Assembly: GCA_003342895.1 (NCBI GenBank)
Contig: PTFA01000081.1
Coordinates: 1,457,397-1,521,396 of the forward strand
Source of the DNA: Casuarius casuarius
Taxonomy: Eukaryota; Chordata; Aves; Casuariiformes; Casuariidae
DNA length: 64,000 bases
Reading direction: 5' to 3'
Positions 25,118-61,496 of this stretch are shown here, one piece after another (the first letter of the stretch is position 1; the number at the start of each line of letters is the position of its first letter). The notes beneath the pieces are model-generated. The model searched no databases and had not been told where the DNA came from. It saw nothing but the letters and a program-made list of their open reading frames with translations. The position numbers were made by a program, and so were the translations under genes.

Positions 25118-26356
25118 TTTACAAGAGACAGGGAAGACGGAGTTAGCTAACCACACTTAGTACTTGACTTGCTTAAGACTACGTTGCTCATGTCTCCGAC
25201 TTAAGCTACCATTGTACTGTCTAGTAAATTAGATCACTTTTTGGCTTAATTTCCATAGAAGAGCTAGATTGTTAGTATGTAAGAAAAGTTAAGATTGCCT
25301 GTTGTGATCCAAGAATAGCAGTGCACCTCTTCTTTTTGTGGGTGACAAAAGGGTGCATATTCGGTTGAAACATATGTTTTTCAGCATCAGTAAATGTGGT
25401 TTACCAAAAGCTATTTAAAAGAAATTGAGTAGCTTGCAACTAGTGCACAAATACTCCAATATGTCATAGTTAGGGTTAAAAATGACACCATTTTGTAGTA
25501 TGTGCCATGTCATTTTGAGACAAAAATGTTCTCACAGTGGGTAAGGACCAATGTAATTATACTGCTGGAGATTTTACTTGCTTATTCCTTTTAGTCACAT
25601 CACAGCTAGAATTATTTAGCACAGGTAAATAAATATAATGAACCAGGCACTATTGCCCATGTGATTTGAAGATGATCAAAACATAAGTGGCAGAGGAAGA
25701 TGATTCAGAACAAATTGGTCTGTTCATTTGCACACAGAATATGAAGTATTTGTGTTGCCATTGTGAAGGTGCAGATTGAAAATGTATAAAGTAGCAAACG
25801 TACTTACACAGTAACACTCCCAAGTCCTGCTTTGGCTTTGGACAATTAAGAGCTGAGGAAACCCAAAATATGATACAGTAGTTGCTCTAGGACAGCATTT
25901 AAGTACTATAAATTAATTAGTTCAGTAGGCCCAGATAAAAAAATTTAATCTTTCTATAGAAACAGTGCACTGTTTTACAAATGTATTCATTTGGTTTTCA
26001 GTAATCCTTATTTATGTAAGTACAGCAAATGTTACATCATAGAGCAGATCCCTCCCCCGCCCCTCCCTGGTCCTTTTATCCGTAACATAAAAACTGAAAC
26101 ACAAAAGGCACCAAGCAAGAACGTACTCTAACAGAACTTCAATATGACAAGACAGAGATCAGAAATGATTACAATGTTAAATATCATCCTAACAATCTGA
26201 ACCATTATTTAAAATAATTAATTTCTTAAAAAACAAATTTGGTGTTTGACTTTTCAGTAGTTATAAATCTGTAAAGTTTGAAATCAACACTGCACAGTGA
26301 ATTAATTTACAATGGTTTGAAAAAAAACTGCAACCTTTTATACATGATTTTTACAG

Positions 26357-26358
<2 letters not shown>

Positions 26359-26390
<32 letters not shown>
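26359..26390 (+). repeat. (GT)16 microsatellite
   Basis: Pure GT run. It reads (AC)16 on the LRP8 strand. Confidence 0.98.
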
Positions 26391-26391
<1 letters not shown>

Positions 26392-26427
26392 TTTAAAAAA
26401 GTATCAAAACTGTAGAACTTTCAAATA

Positions 26428-26435
26428 TATTTACA
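26428..26435 (-). promoter_or_regulatory. LRP8: Pumilio-type motif TGTAAATA (site 1)
   Basis: Minus strand reads TGTAAATA, an exact match to the UGUANAUA consensus of PUM1/2, inside the presumptive LRP8 3' UTR. Confidence 0.4.
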
Positions 26436-26610
26436 TTCTTCTGTTAGTTACAGTGTTATCACGTACAGCCTTTTCTCAGTCTTTTTCTTCATGCACACGG
26501 TGCATGGATTTGTAGAAACAGAGCTTCATACCTTAAAACAATAATTGGTATCTCAGTCATTTTTTTCACTGCCTTAAAATCTAAAATTTGACTGGAAGGA
26601 TGCTTGATTA

Positions 26611-26616
26611 TTTATT
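26611..26616 (-). terminator. LRP8: Candidate proximal poly(A) signal AATAAA for LRP8
   Basis: TTTATT on +, that is AATAAA on the LRP8 strand, about 2.6 kb after the stop. Confidence 0.3.
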
Positions 26617-28157
26617 GATTGCCTGTATAGGCCATGGAGTGAATATTTTGAGGGTATGTATTATTGCCATAATGCATACCGTATAGCTCTTTAGACACTG
26701 TGTTCCTTTTCTTAGTGAAGAATCAACTTTCATCTCACATTACAGTGTGAATTTTTCCTTTAAAAAAGACAATCTCCAGGCTGAATTGCTTGTATTTACT
26801 TGAATATGAAAGCTTGGACTGATGTAAGAATGTCAGGAAGCTTTCCCTAGCTTTTTGTACAGTTCTAGGAGCCCACATGAAGGAGGTGCTAGTCCTTCAT
26901 GCAGTGGTAAGTGTATTTACTTCCCACAGACTTTGGATTCCAGGACCATTAAAATCAAAGTATATTTCCTTTATCAGTGATTTTTGGATTGGGATCTTTG
27001 ACATGCAGATGCCCAATACCACAGAACTGGCATCTTCAGTACAATAGTAGAGGTGTCTGGTAATTTTATCTCATAGAATGGAATAAGAAAGAACAGGGGG
27101 TTTTCCACAATGTGCAGCAGAAGCTTGCCCTGCCCCATAGTCACTTTGAGCTCACAGCAGCTGGCTAGGACACAGAGAATGACAGAAAGCAGTGTTAGAA
27201 ATCAGTGAGCCTCTAGTGGATGGACTAGGTGAAAAAACACTAACATGGAGATGGCCTCACTTTTGGGACAAGCTAGATGAAAAAAATGTAGGAGAGCATG
27301 AAGCTGGCCTTCGAGGAGGAGGAACTGCACCTGCTGATGCAAAGGTTTCAATAGTGAAGAACAGAGAGCTTGCTAAACCTGAACACAAAGCTTAACTATC
27401 ATCCTCTGTCCCAGTGCACAGTCCTTGAATGCGCTCTGCAGGACTGAAAGGAACCAGGCAGTAGCTGTGTAGAAAAGGAAAACTTGTATGGCAAGAGAGA
27501 TGTCAGTCTGTATATCTCCCTCCTAAATCAGTATCTCTGAATCACAAAAATAGCACAAACATTACATTCCTTAACAGAAGGAGACCATAACAAGCTCTGC
27601 CAATAAATGAGTACATGTAAGAATTCCCTGACTCCCTGCTGCTGCAGAAACAGACAGGATTATGTAAACTATTTTGATCTTCATTATGTTTTGTTCACTC
27701 TAATTATATCTATCTGGAGAAATAATGCATAGTCTGGATACCTTTGTTGCCTTGGGAGAGATTGGTTTAACAACATTGTGTTACTGAGGACTGGCAGGAG
27801 AGAGAGAAACAGTTTGGGAACAATAGGGAAAAGGCATTTATCATGCACGTATCACGTGTGTTCACCTTCGTTCTTCCTGTGGATTTTTTCAGATAGCTGA
27901 TTTCTGGAATTCAAAGGGTATGGATAAGGCTATGAATTGGTCCTTTAACCTCCTTGCCTAGTGCTCTGTTGTATGTCAGATCTGCTACGAGGCAAGTTTC
28001 TCCATGTGCATTCATTCGGAAGATACTTGCTGAGCTTCAATGAATTCCATGTATGGTGAACTGAGACACCCAATAGCATCTCCTAAATTTGGACTCTTCA
28101 GTAAGAATAGGGGGGAAAGGGCCACTAGGAAAGGAATCACCTTTTGTTACTGTGCTG

Positions 28158-28181
28158 TTTTTTTTTTTTTTTTTTTTTTTT
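28158..28181 (+). repeat. Poly-T run (24 nt)
   Basis: Homopolymer run, poly-A on the LRP8 strand. No flanking retroelement body is recognised. Confidence 0.95.
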
Positions 28182-28671
28182 CCTCCTGATGAGCCATATG
28201 AGAATGCTCACTTTGGGTGTATGAAAGTATATGACTGAATCTTTGTTTCTGCTAACTCCAAGCTAATTTAAGAGAGGTGTGAGATTCTCCCTGGGGAAAA
28301 GCATTTAGATTTACATCTAAAAAACAAGCAAACAAAATACCCTAAAACCAAATTTGTGCCAAGCTGTAAAAAGCAACAAAACAAAAAAATGGGCACTGTA
28401 GGAGTTTCTCCTCACTGAAATGCTGTAAGCAATAGCTCTTCAACTAAAAGCATTGCAGAGGAATGTGGAAGACTGGAAAATGTAAAAGCAACCCCTAGAA
28501 GACAGCTTTGAAAACCAGAATTCTGTTTGTTATGGGAGTGCTTCATTCACCAGCTATCCCACAGTACAGCTGTTTCTTACTTAGTGTCTTTAGATTTCAA
28601 AGCAAACTTTTCAAACATCCTGTAGAAATTCAGTTATCCCTAATTTCCATAAACTTAGGCTAGTAGTCTTA

Positions 28672-28745
28672 AAATATATGTATATATTTATATATATGTA
28701 TATATTTATATGCCTATATATCTATCTAGACTAGATAGATATATA
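28672..28745. repeat. TA-rich microsatellite ending in a perfect palindrome
   Basis: Runs of TATATA with TGTATATATTTA repeats, followed by the palindrome described in the findings (arms 28,715-28,729 and 28,731-28,745). Confidence 0.9.
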
Positions 28746-28808
28746 CACAGATAATCTATGCACAGCAAGCCAAACATACAAAAAATAAATACTCTCACCC
28801 CTCTACTA

Positions 28809-28816
28809 TATTTACA
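28809..28816 (-). promoter_or_regulatory. LRP8: Pumilio-type motif TGTAAATA (site 2)
   Basis: Exact UGUANAUA match on the LRP8 strand, about 420 nt after the stop codon. Confidence 0.4.
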
Positions 28817-28919
28817 CAACAGATCTTATAATCCAGATTTTGTTAATAAATATTTCTAAACTGCCTGTACAGAATCTCTTTTACTTATGTTGATGGATAG
28901 CCACAAAGCATATTCAACA

Positions 28920-28927
28920 TATTTACA
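28920..28927 (-). promoter_or_regulatory. LRP8: Pumilio-type motif TGTAAATA (site 3)
   Basis: Exact UGUANAUA match on the LRP8 strand, about 310 nt after the stop and 104 nt from site 2. Confidence 0.4.
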
Positions 28928-29233
28928 AAGTATCTATAAATATAGTCTTAAAATAAAGCAATAGCTACTGAACCTTCAGCCTGGCTGGTTATGTACATTG
29001 AGTTAGTAGCTCAGCAGTTGCTTATTCACTATCACAAATGGGTAGTGCAACAAGTTAAAATGTGTATAAAAGATTATACATACAAAACTCTCACATCCTT
29101 TGGATGTTTGCAGTTCATTATAACTTTGTGGTTACCCTTCAGCAACATAAATAATGATTAAAAAGAAAAAGCGGGTTCTATGATCCAAAGCAAATTTGTT
29201 CAGTGCATTCTGTGCGGAGCAGCAACTTCATCC

Positions 29234-52708
<23,475 letters not shown>

Positions 52709-55700
52709 CTGGGGAACGAAAGCAAACAGGTAAACAAGCCATTGGCACCGGCAAAGCTCGGAGGCCAGTGTGGGCCTTCCCCACCGCCCCTGGTGCGGGG
52801 CAGCCTGGGACAGGACGGGGCAGCAGGACCGCGAGAGCTGCAGGCAGGGGACGCAGGGGCCGGCTGTGGTGGCAGCAGCCCTGCAGTGTCCAGGGTGGCT
52901 GGCGCCGGTGGGCTCGCATGGCATGGCGCTCTGCTCCGCGCTGACATTACCAGCTCCTGCCTTTCACAAGCGCAGAATCAGGTTTCAGGATTTCACAGTG
53001 TGCCTGGGTTTGGACATATTAAGTGGGATGTGTAGGGTAAATATTTAGTGAGCTGAGCATCAATTTAGCTGCAATCTGCCAGGAAGGCCCTTTACAACAC
53101 ACTGAATGCCTTCCCTGGAAACCGCTACTCGGCATTAACATACAAACGAGACGTTTCTCAGAGAGGAGGCTGAGTGGAAGGCTCTCCTCGGCAAGCCTGT
53201 GGACGGCTCCACCAGGGAAGCCTGCTCGAACAGAGCTGCCCGGCACCCCGACGGCACGCCGTTAGCAGCCGCTGTATCTCACCAAGGCAGGGGAACCTAA
53301 ACCCTGGAAGAAATTCACTGTGAATACTTCTAATCATCAAGTGATTTTTAAAAATATTCTGCTTCAGCAGTTTCAGGCACCTACAGGAAAATTATGGCTT
53401 TTATAAATTACATCAAATTAAATAATTGGTCTTGAAGAAAGCTTTTTTTTTTTTAATTGCACCTGGGAGGGTTTCTTTTTTTTTTTTCTTCAGCAGCAGA
53501 ACTATTTGCTGTCACTTCTGCAGAGCTCCTATGATAAGCCACAGATCAGATGACACCATTAGCTGCAATGGGAAGAGCATCTGGAAAGCAGCATCTCTGC
53601 AAAGGAGCTGTTACATCCCAGCTTCACAGACAGCAGCAGGAAGCCCGCGGTACTCTCCTGCAATATTATGCCTGCTTTATACCTGGGAAGGAAACTCCGT
53701 TTATCTAGCAATTAAGAATGTGTTCACTAGCTCATTAATTTCCTGAGTTACTGTTAGGCTGATGCTTACTTACATTTTAGCTTCTGAACTTGCTGTGCTC
53801 TGTCTGTCAAATTAAGCAGTTTGGAGTTTTGCCACCTACCTTCGGATAAGAACTGTCCTTTGGAGGGTCTAATCTTTCTCCTCTCTGAACAGAGGAGAAC
53901 TTAGATCAGACAACTAACATTAGGAGGTTAATCCCTCTCATAAGGACCTGGAGTGGGAGTACAGTCAAGCAGAGAAGTGTATAAAAAAAATTTACATGGC
54001 AGAATTGAGACCATGAAAATGAAAAGGGCCCCAGTTTGCACCCAGTTTCCTCTCTTTTTCTTAGTTGTGCATGCTTTTCTATCTGGATCCTGTAATTAGA
54101 AGTAAAATGATCTGTTAATCCTACGGATTAGTACACACCTGTATGAACTAATGATTTCTTCAGATGATGAATGCTAAGGAACTGCCAAGTGGAAATTTCA
54201 AGTTAACACTTCTAATCTTACCAATTAATTCAAAATATAAAATGAGAAACAGCAATTTTGCGAGGGATATGTATGGTTTCTGTAACAGATTAAGGCTCAG
54301 AGGAAGAAATTGCTTTTCTGGCATTATTCTGATGAATCTCAGAAACAGATCGGCGAGCAAAATTTTGCATAGACTTTTGATCCCTAATTTTTGGGCAAGG
54401 CTGCAGTGATTTGCATGCTCCAAATGTGCATTAATTTCCTTCCCCAGAACTATAATGAGCCCATTTTTCTTTCCTTGTTATTATCGTGGTCCCACCTCCA
54501 CCGCTCCTTCTGTTTGCAGGCGTTTCCCTTTCGCAATCTGCTGCACAGGCAAATTAGCAGTGGATAAACATACGTGTGGGATAAGACAACGGAAGTCTGC
54601 ACAAAAGCTCCTCCTCTGTACTTACTAATCCTAATGCAGGCATAAAAATAGCGAGAATCTCAGCAGAAGATAGAAAATAGAAGCAGCTCAGCTTTTGTTA
54701 CCTCTCATGAGGACTTTCTCAAGTGAAGCTTGTGAGATAGTAGCTAGAAAATTGCATGGTCATGATCATTTCTTTTTAAAAAGTAAATTTAGTGTGATGA
54801 CAGCACTAGAGACTAGAAGGTCTCCCTCTGCTGAACAAGCGCCGTGGACTCACTGTTGCTCACTGCCCCTTCCCAACACTGCTGTCCTCAGGTGGGGACC
54901 GACAACAGGACAGCAGCACTGGTGCCGACAGGGCTCGAGAGGCCGGGGCAGCTCGTTGCGTTCTGGTCTCCCCACCTGCAGCCGCCGGCACTGCTGGGGT
55001 CAACCAGTCCGAACAGACCGGGCTGCCACCACTGCGCCGTGCCAGCCGCTGAGGTGTCACCACGATCGCACTGGCAGCCGGGGCCACCGGCAGCCTCCAC
55101 GCTGCCGAGATCCCTCCTCCTGGTGCCGGCCCCAGCGGGAGCGCGCAGTCCCTCTCTGCACAGTGCTGCTCCAGGCACCTCCGGATGAACCCAAAGAGAT
55201 AAAAACGCCCTTCTCCTCGCTTACAGACCTGATGACCATCTTCAGGCCAGCCATCTACAGCTCCTCCTGGGTGCAGAGACCTCCATCTCCACGTGCAGCT
55301 GGCTCTCCTGCTGCCCAGGGGAAGGCAGATACCGCGCCGATCCCTCACCCTTCCTTCATCCTCTCTCGCCCGCCGGCGTCCACAGGGCATGCCGGGATAA
55401 AGCAGGGTCCACAGCTCCCAGCCACGTGGGGACTCGCTCGGCACGCAGAAAAGCTGCTTATGCTGCCTCTGCACCTAGGCAGGAGCCAATGCTCTCATGC
55501 TCTTTAGGTCTCTGCTGCCTGGCCTGGTGCTGGTTTGAAGAATAATAATAAAGAGCAGCATTATGAATTATCTTACGCAGCAATTGGAGAGATGGGGATG
55601 GAGAACTGAAGTCCCAGGGACAGTTTACCTTGCATCTCCGTGCATAAATCTGTCAGGGTTCCTAGGTAGTCCCATCACTATAGCATTTCACTGCCTCCCA

Positions 55701-57539
55701 AGTATTAAAACAGAAATGCCTCGAAGAGTAATTACATGATCACGGGGGTATTTTTTCTTTGACTTGAGCAATTTGTTTGCATTCTTGGATTTTGCTGTCT
55801 GTCCTATTATAAGCTTCTTTGCACAAAACAAAGGAAACAAATATTAGCTTGCTTTTCTCAGTGCCAAAGAAATTATAAGTGTCACGCTCTCAGGTGCAAA
55901 AAGTACTTCAAATATGAAGTGATCCCAATGGAAATCTTGGGAATGTTTGTCAAGAAGTGTTTAACCAACAGGCTTCAAAGCAGTTAATAAGCGTAATTAC
56001 AAAAGCAGTTCCATAGAGTACTGTAAGCCATTAAGATTTTTCGCATTTTTAGGGAGCAAAGTATCAAACCTAAATGGCAATGTACATCTGTTTTGGCCTT
56101 TAGACAACATATGCCAGAGATGCTTTGCATTAATTTTGGCTTTGTACTATATCCTGATACCTGCTGTAGCACAACAGTCACAATTTTTGCCTTGCAGCTT
56201 CCGACTGCAATCTTGTCACATCTCTTAAGGAGAGAGGAGTGGAAGCCGCCTTTGGATAGAGGAAGTAAAGAAAGAGATATTGTAGATGTGGACTTAGTGT
56301 TTAAGTGATGGTGCAATTTTTGCCCTGAGCCAGGATTCAACCAGAGGCTTTACTGAGTAGTCTGGTGCAGCAGGGACCATCTCGGCTCAAGCACTGCACC
56401 AAAAAATAAAGGTAATTCCATCACATACTACTTAGGCGCATACTTATAAAGTAAAGCAGACTGCCAGAAAGACACAGCACACTCTGAGAACTGCGAGTCC
56501 TCCCCCTCCCTGACACTTGTATGCAACAACATTTTTATAAAGGGCATCTCTACAAAGCATGGATCTTCAAATCTGGATAAAACCCTGAAATATGAAGTAA
56601 ACAGGACAGCCATCATCAATAAGATCTGGGAATGATGTACAATGGACTGTAACACTGCTTCTGCTGCCAATCTTAATTAAGACCATCTAGCTTTTCACTA
56701 ATAGTCAGATAGTTAATTCATCTTTTTCCTCCAAAAAAGTCAGTTCCCCTGGAAATTACATGAGTGACTTACAGAAAGATAATTATTTGGTAAAATATGT
56801 GGTAAAGTGGGTAACGGTAATTACTGATGCTGAAGAGAAGAAAATAAGATAAATTATTACATTGTATGGTTTTCTGACACCCCCCCATAGCAACTCAAAG
56901 AAATATGGCTCAAGATTTCTTGTTTCCTTAACTCCAATAGTGGTTTTTTTAAGGAAAGCAAGGGATGATTTGTACCTGCTAACATTTGCAGTGGGGAAAG
57001 AGGGGCCTGCCGTTGACTTATCACCACTTGAACCCTGGCGGGAGAGGTGGGTTGACTTCGGAAATGCCCGTGAACTGCGAGGTTTGGGATCTGAGCTCCG
57101 CGAGGCTGCAGGAGCAGACGCCTGAGCTCCGCCTGCCCAGGTAGGCTGCTTTAAGAGCAGACCCAGCCAATGCAGCCCACGCAAATTAATCTCAGAGCTG
57201 AACCGGAGTTACGGAGGTCAGAGTCCAGAGACGCTGAATTAACCTGCAAATCCCGGGCCAGTTACCAGTGCTGTTATCACCTTAGATTTATTTAACTAGT
57301 ATCAACATTCAGGTTTAATTGTACCTAAGCTATTTGTTTTGCCTGCAGACAGTATGTGTGCTTACCAAATATTTGATATAGCTCTTCGGTCAAATGCCAG
57401 CCTTTAAAGCCCGGATTCGTGCCTAGAAGGACAAGTTTCCTAGGGAAAGCTGCCCTCCAGAAAGGGCAGCAGCAGAGGTGGAGGTAAATGAAGCTGACCT
57501 TGAAGCACGTCGCTCCGAAAAAATGACAGGCCCCCCACG

Positions 57540-57960
57540 GAGGGAATGATGCAGCTGGATTGCAGGCTCACTACTAGCAGCGCTTGTTGCTATGGTGATT
57601 GATACCGAAAAAGCCCATATAGACGGAGACTGCAGAAGGAATAGTAATTCCTGATATTGTTCAAATCACTAATGTAGCTAAGGAGCCGTTGCACGTGCTC
57701 CAGCAAATTAATATTTGCGTGCACTCGCTGCCTTTGCCACGCTGCTCCCCTCAAACGCAAACGAGTTATTTTTCCATTCTCTGGAGCAGTATTTGCATAG
57801 TATTAGTTAATTATAATGGAGCAACCAGATGCCAAAGCCCCTACTGATAAATAATAGTTTGTGCAAAAATGTATTTACCGATTTAGAATACATTTTCTGA
57901 GAATCATCTATTCATTCAAAGTGGTTTAATTTTCTGAAAATACAATTAATTATAACCCCA
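57540..57960. promoter_or_regulatory. Possible intronic enhancer with POU/homeodomain motifs
   Basis: ATTTGCAT octamer at 57,791-57,798 is followed within about 10 bp by TTAGTTAATTATAATGG. Nearby are AAATTAATATTTGC and a GTTGCTATGG half X-box. The composition and motif density resemble conserved non-coding elements; this is inference only. Confidence 0.25.
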
Positions 57961-60900
57961 CAATTTATGAGAGAAGCAGCTTACGCATTAAAAGACATGT
58001 AAACTCTGAATTTCCTCCCTGTCTTTTCTACTCATGGGCAATAAGGTTGCTCTCTCACATTTGCAGTCTGCCCTGTTGTATCCACACTGGGAAAACATCA
58101 AGAAGTTTATCATAGGGTTCTCCTTGTTAAATGACTGAAAATGACATCAAAATGAGAACAAGTGAGACCAGCATAGAGGGTTTAAGGATAAAAAAAGCAG
58201 CTTGGGAGAGAAAAGAAGGCTGCCAGAGCACTGGAGGTTGATACTGTGCAGCTTTCTGCTCAAATCTGAGACACCCCACGGGGACCTTGTGAGATAAAGA
58301 CCCATCATTACTCTTTTATATTCTGATTAGAATGTAATCAGCTGAATCAAACTGGCGATGCTTTGTACTAGACAAAATTTAAATAGAAAAAAGCTGGGAC
58401 GCGTTTCACAGGCTCCTTTACTGACTTTGAAAATTGGAGCCTGTATGGGACATGGTCACTCCTATTCCCTCAGACAAGACTTGCTTACTAAAATGGCAAT
58501 TTTACAAATGCCACCAACGTGGCAAATCCCGCAGAAACACCTGAGAACATCCATGAAGCTAGCAGCTGCCCTGATATTATTGCACAGAGGCAGTATTGGT
58601 GAGGAAGCCACGGCTGCAGTGCTCCCAGTGACCAGACCGCAGCAGCACAGAAGAGTGCCCGGATCCCCCAAGAAACCTCCTCAAAAAGCACATTTGACCA
58701 TGCACACAGACTTCTTGGATGCAGCAGGATCCCCTGCTTTGCTAGGACAAGCCCCATGCATAGAGCTCACCTATCTGTCATTCACTCTGGGCTTATCTGC
58801 TAACACAGAGATAAGAATCGTCTCACTGTATTTGCCCATTTTTTCCACTGGTTTCTCGTTTCTTTTGCCCAGCTCAGGAAAGGCCTGCATCATAAACTTA
58901 AAAGCTATACTTTAGTCACATTGAGACTAGCAAAAGATGGCACAATTTGTTTTTTCTTGGTAAATTTGCAAGCTCCATTTTTCTCCTAATGTGGAAAGGC
59001 AAAATCTTCATCTCCAGGCCCACTGGTAGAGAGTCATGGCATGGGCTGGTCAGCTCCTCCTTACCCACACATTCCCAAGCACTTGTAGGGAAAAAAAATT
59101 CAAATTCCTAGGCAAAAGGCACAGAATCTAAGGTGCAGACAAAGCCAGGGAAAACTGGGGATTTTCACAAAACCTTCTGCAAAATCTCACCTCCCCAGCT
59201 TACCCAAGGGTCTCTCTCAGTTCTCCGGAGAGAGGGATCCAAAATGAGTTTGAACGAAGCTGCAACAACACTTAGAAAGACCTTTTGGAAATAAAACAGT
59301 TTGCAAGGCAACTAAAGTGAAGGGAAAAGTACTTCAAAAAAGGAGTAGCCAGGATACAATGGGAAAACCAGCAGAATTCAGTGTAGCCAGATTCGAGGCT
59401 CTGAATATAACCATGTATGATAGACCAAGTTGACGAATACAAGACCGTGGAGGTAGTTTTGAGAGGGGAAGAGATCAACAGTCTCTTACGGCAACAACTG
59501 GTCCTGGTCCTTAATTCTTTTTACTTACGTGGCTCTAGTGGCACAGCCATTTTTTTGATGTCAACAACGTACCCACGCAATGTACCCACGATACCACAAA
59601 AGAACAGCACTCATCTTTAGATGTCTTCAATTTTCTGCTCAAATGGAAAATCTGAGCACTGAGTGATGCTCACTGCAATTAAAAGTGTAAGGGTTATGTG
59701 CTAACTGTGCTCAGCTTAATAGTCAGGCGATTGCCAAAGCATAAGGATTTGTCTTTTAAAATTCCACTGCTTTGAAACAGAAGGCAGTACTTTGCTGAAT
59801 TTGGGCAGAGATGATGTACCATTCACATAACACCTACATGCAATTATTTAAAACTTTTTGGAAAAAAGAAGTGTATTGTATTGTGAGCTAAACCCTCCCA
59901 GTTATATTTTATAGAAGAAACAAATCTCTTTGCAAAATTAACCCAACCATTATATTTTCCTCTGTAGAAAAACAGTGTATTTCAGCCATGAAGTTCATTT
60001 TTAGATATCATCTTATCATTTATATGTCTTGCAAAGCAGCTCTCTTTTTTTTTGCATCTAATATTACATGTTCCTCTCTTGGGTAGGGCTGCACCGAGCT
60101 GAAGCTATCTGATTTTGTCTTCAAACCATACTCTCAGCAAGCCTAACTGTTTAGTCCTGCTAATGAGCGTAAAGCATGTGTACCCATGGCCACTGATGGG
60201 TGGAACTTGTCCTCACATATCTGCCATCATAACATGACCGCTGTCACTGACACTTAGCAGGAATTAATATAACTAAACAGATTCCGGCTTTTGGGATGAA
60301 GAGGCTCAGAATTATAGCTGCACGCTCATGAAGAAAGCATTTCAGCGACATGCAATACCAGCATATTTGGCTCTAAGAGAGACAATTTCTGGGCTGTTTC
60401 AACTCCAAGAGCTCTAATTCTTGACGGAGTGACTGCCCAGAGGAGAAACATTAACTACAGGCCAAATTTTGCTGCGTCGACAGTGTGACACGTCAGATGG
60501 GAAAGAAGAATCAGAGACAACTTCTCCAGCTAGAGTCCAGAAAGAGCAGCAGGACACAGCTTTCGTGGGTGCGCACAGGTAACGTGCAGTCCTGCAGTAG
60601 TAGGCTCTGGTTTTGATTATCTGCAAATGTTTGTATGAAAATAGGTATTTCATATCATTCTTCCACAATTCTGTGAAAAATCATTGTTTTGGGATGTGTG
60701 TGGGTATGCGCGTGTATGTGCTTGCAGTGTGTTCCCCTTGCCTCCACTCTTTTTTCTGCCATATATCTTTAAGAAAACACTGCAAAATACTAAATTCTGA
60801 ATTACCTTGTTTTCATTTTGTGCCTTCTTCTCTATGTTTTAAAGCATAAATTATTCATAAAACATTCCGGTACAGAGAGAATACCTCAAACAGAGGGATC

Positions 60901-61220
60901 GATGCTCTGCAAATGTGCAAAGGCTACTGTCAGCAAAGGCTGCTGCTGCGCTGGGCAAGGCACCGGGCGCTCCTGGGAAACTCCATCTGCACAGCACTGC
61001 CTGTGCCTGCGCTTTGCTAAACCTGAACTAGAGAGTCAGGATTAGAGAAAACAAAGCCATTTTGCACTGACCTTCCCCAGGTGCAGAGCTCTGACACAGC
61101 TTAGCCCACAGCTTTACGGCTTAATTCTGGACTTAGGCAATGCGTATCTTACCCCAACCTTAAACTAATGCAGTATTTTACATTTAATTACAACAAGCAT
61201 CCAATAGATGAAAAATGAAA

Positions 61221-61259
61221 CTACCTTTATTTTTACTGTAAGAGTGCAATTAAAGGTAG
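61221..61259. repeat. Inverted repeat CTACCTTTA / TAAAGGTAG
   Basis: Nine-base perfect arms at 61,221-61,229 and 61,251-61,259 around a 21-nt spacer, about 155 bp from the larger nested inverted repeat. Confidence 0.7.
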
Positions 61260-61413
61260 CTACCAAGCTTCTTGCTGTCTGTTTTGATGGAACTTAGGAC
61301 GAATATGATTATATGGGCTGCAATTTTTCCTAAATAACAATGGGGATTTTTCTGCAATTTCTACTTCTTTTGAAGGAGCTCTAATACTTTAAGCAGTGAT
61401 AAAGTGGCAGCTG

Positions 61414-61496
61414 TACATGATGTTTAATTTCTGAAAGCCAGGGCATAATGCACAAGCATTAATCCCTCCAGCTGTCCAGTAATTAAACATCATGTA
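61414..61496. repeat. Nested inverted repeat (83 bp potential stem-loop)
   Basis: Outer arms TACATGATGTTTAATT (61,414-61,429) and its exact complement (61,481-61,496) flank a 51-nt spacer. Within the spacer, AGGGCATAATGC and GCATTAATCCCT form a second 12-bp stem (10 of 12 paired) around an ACAA loop. Function is unknown. Confidence 0.8.

Larger units (their letters stand above)
25112..29233 (-). other. LRP8: Presumptive LRP8 3' UTR
   Basis: Minus-strand sequence downstream of the LRP8 stop. Human LRP8 has a multi-kilobase 3' UTR, and candidate poly(A) signals at 26,611 and 25,112 (TTTATT on +) would give 2.6 or 4.1 kb. It contains the (GT)16 tract, a T24 run, a TA-rich microsatellite, a 31-bp palindrome and three TGTAAATA motifs. 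The extent is inferred, not shown. Confidence 0.45.
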
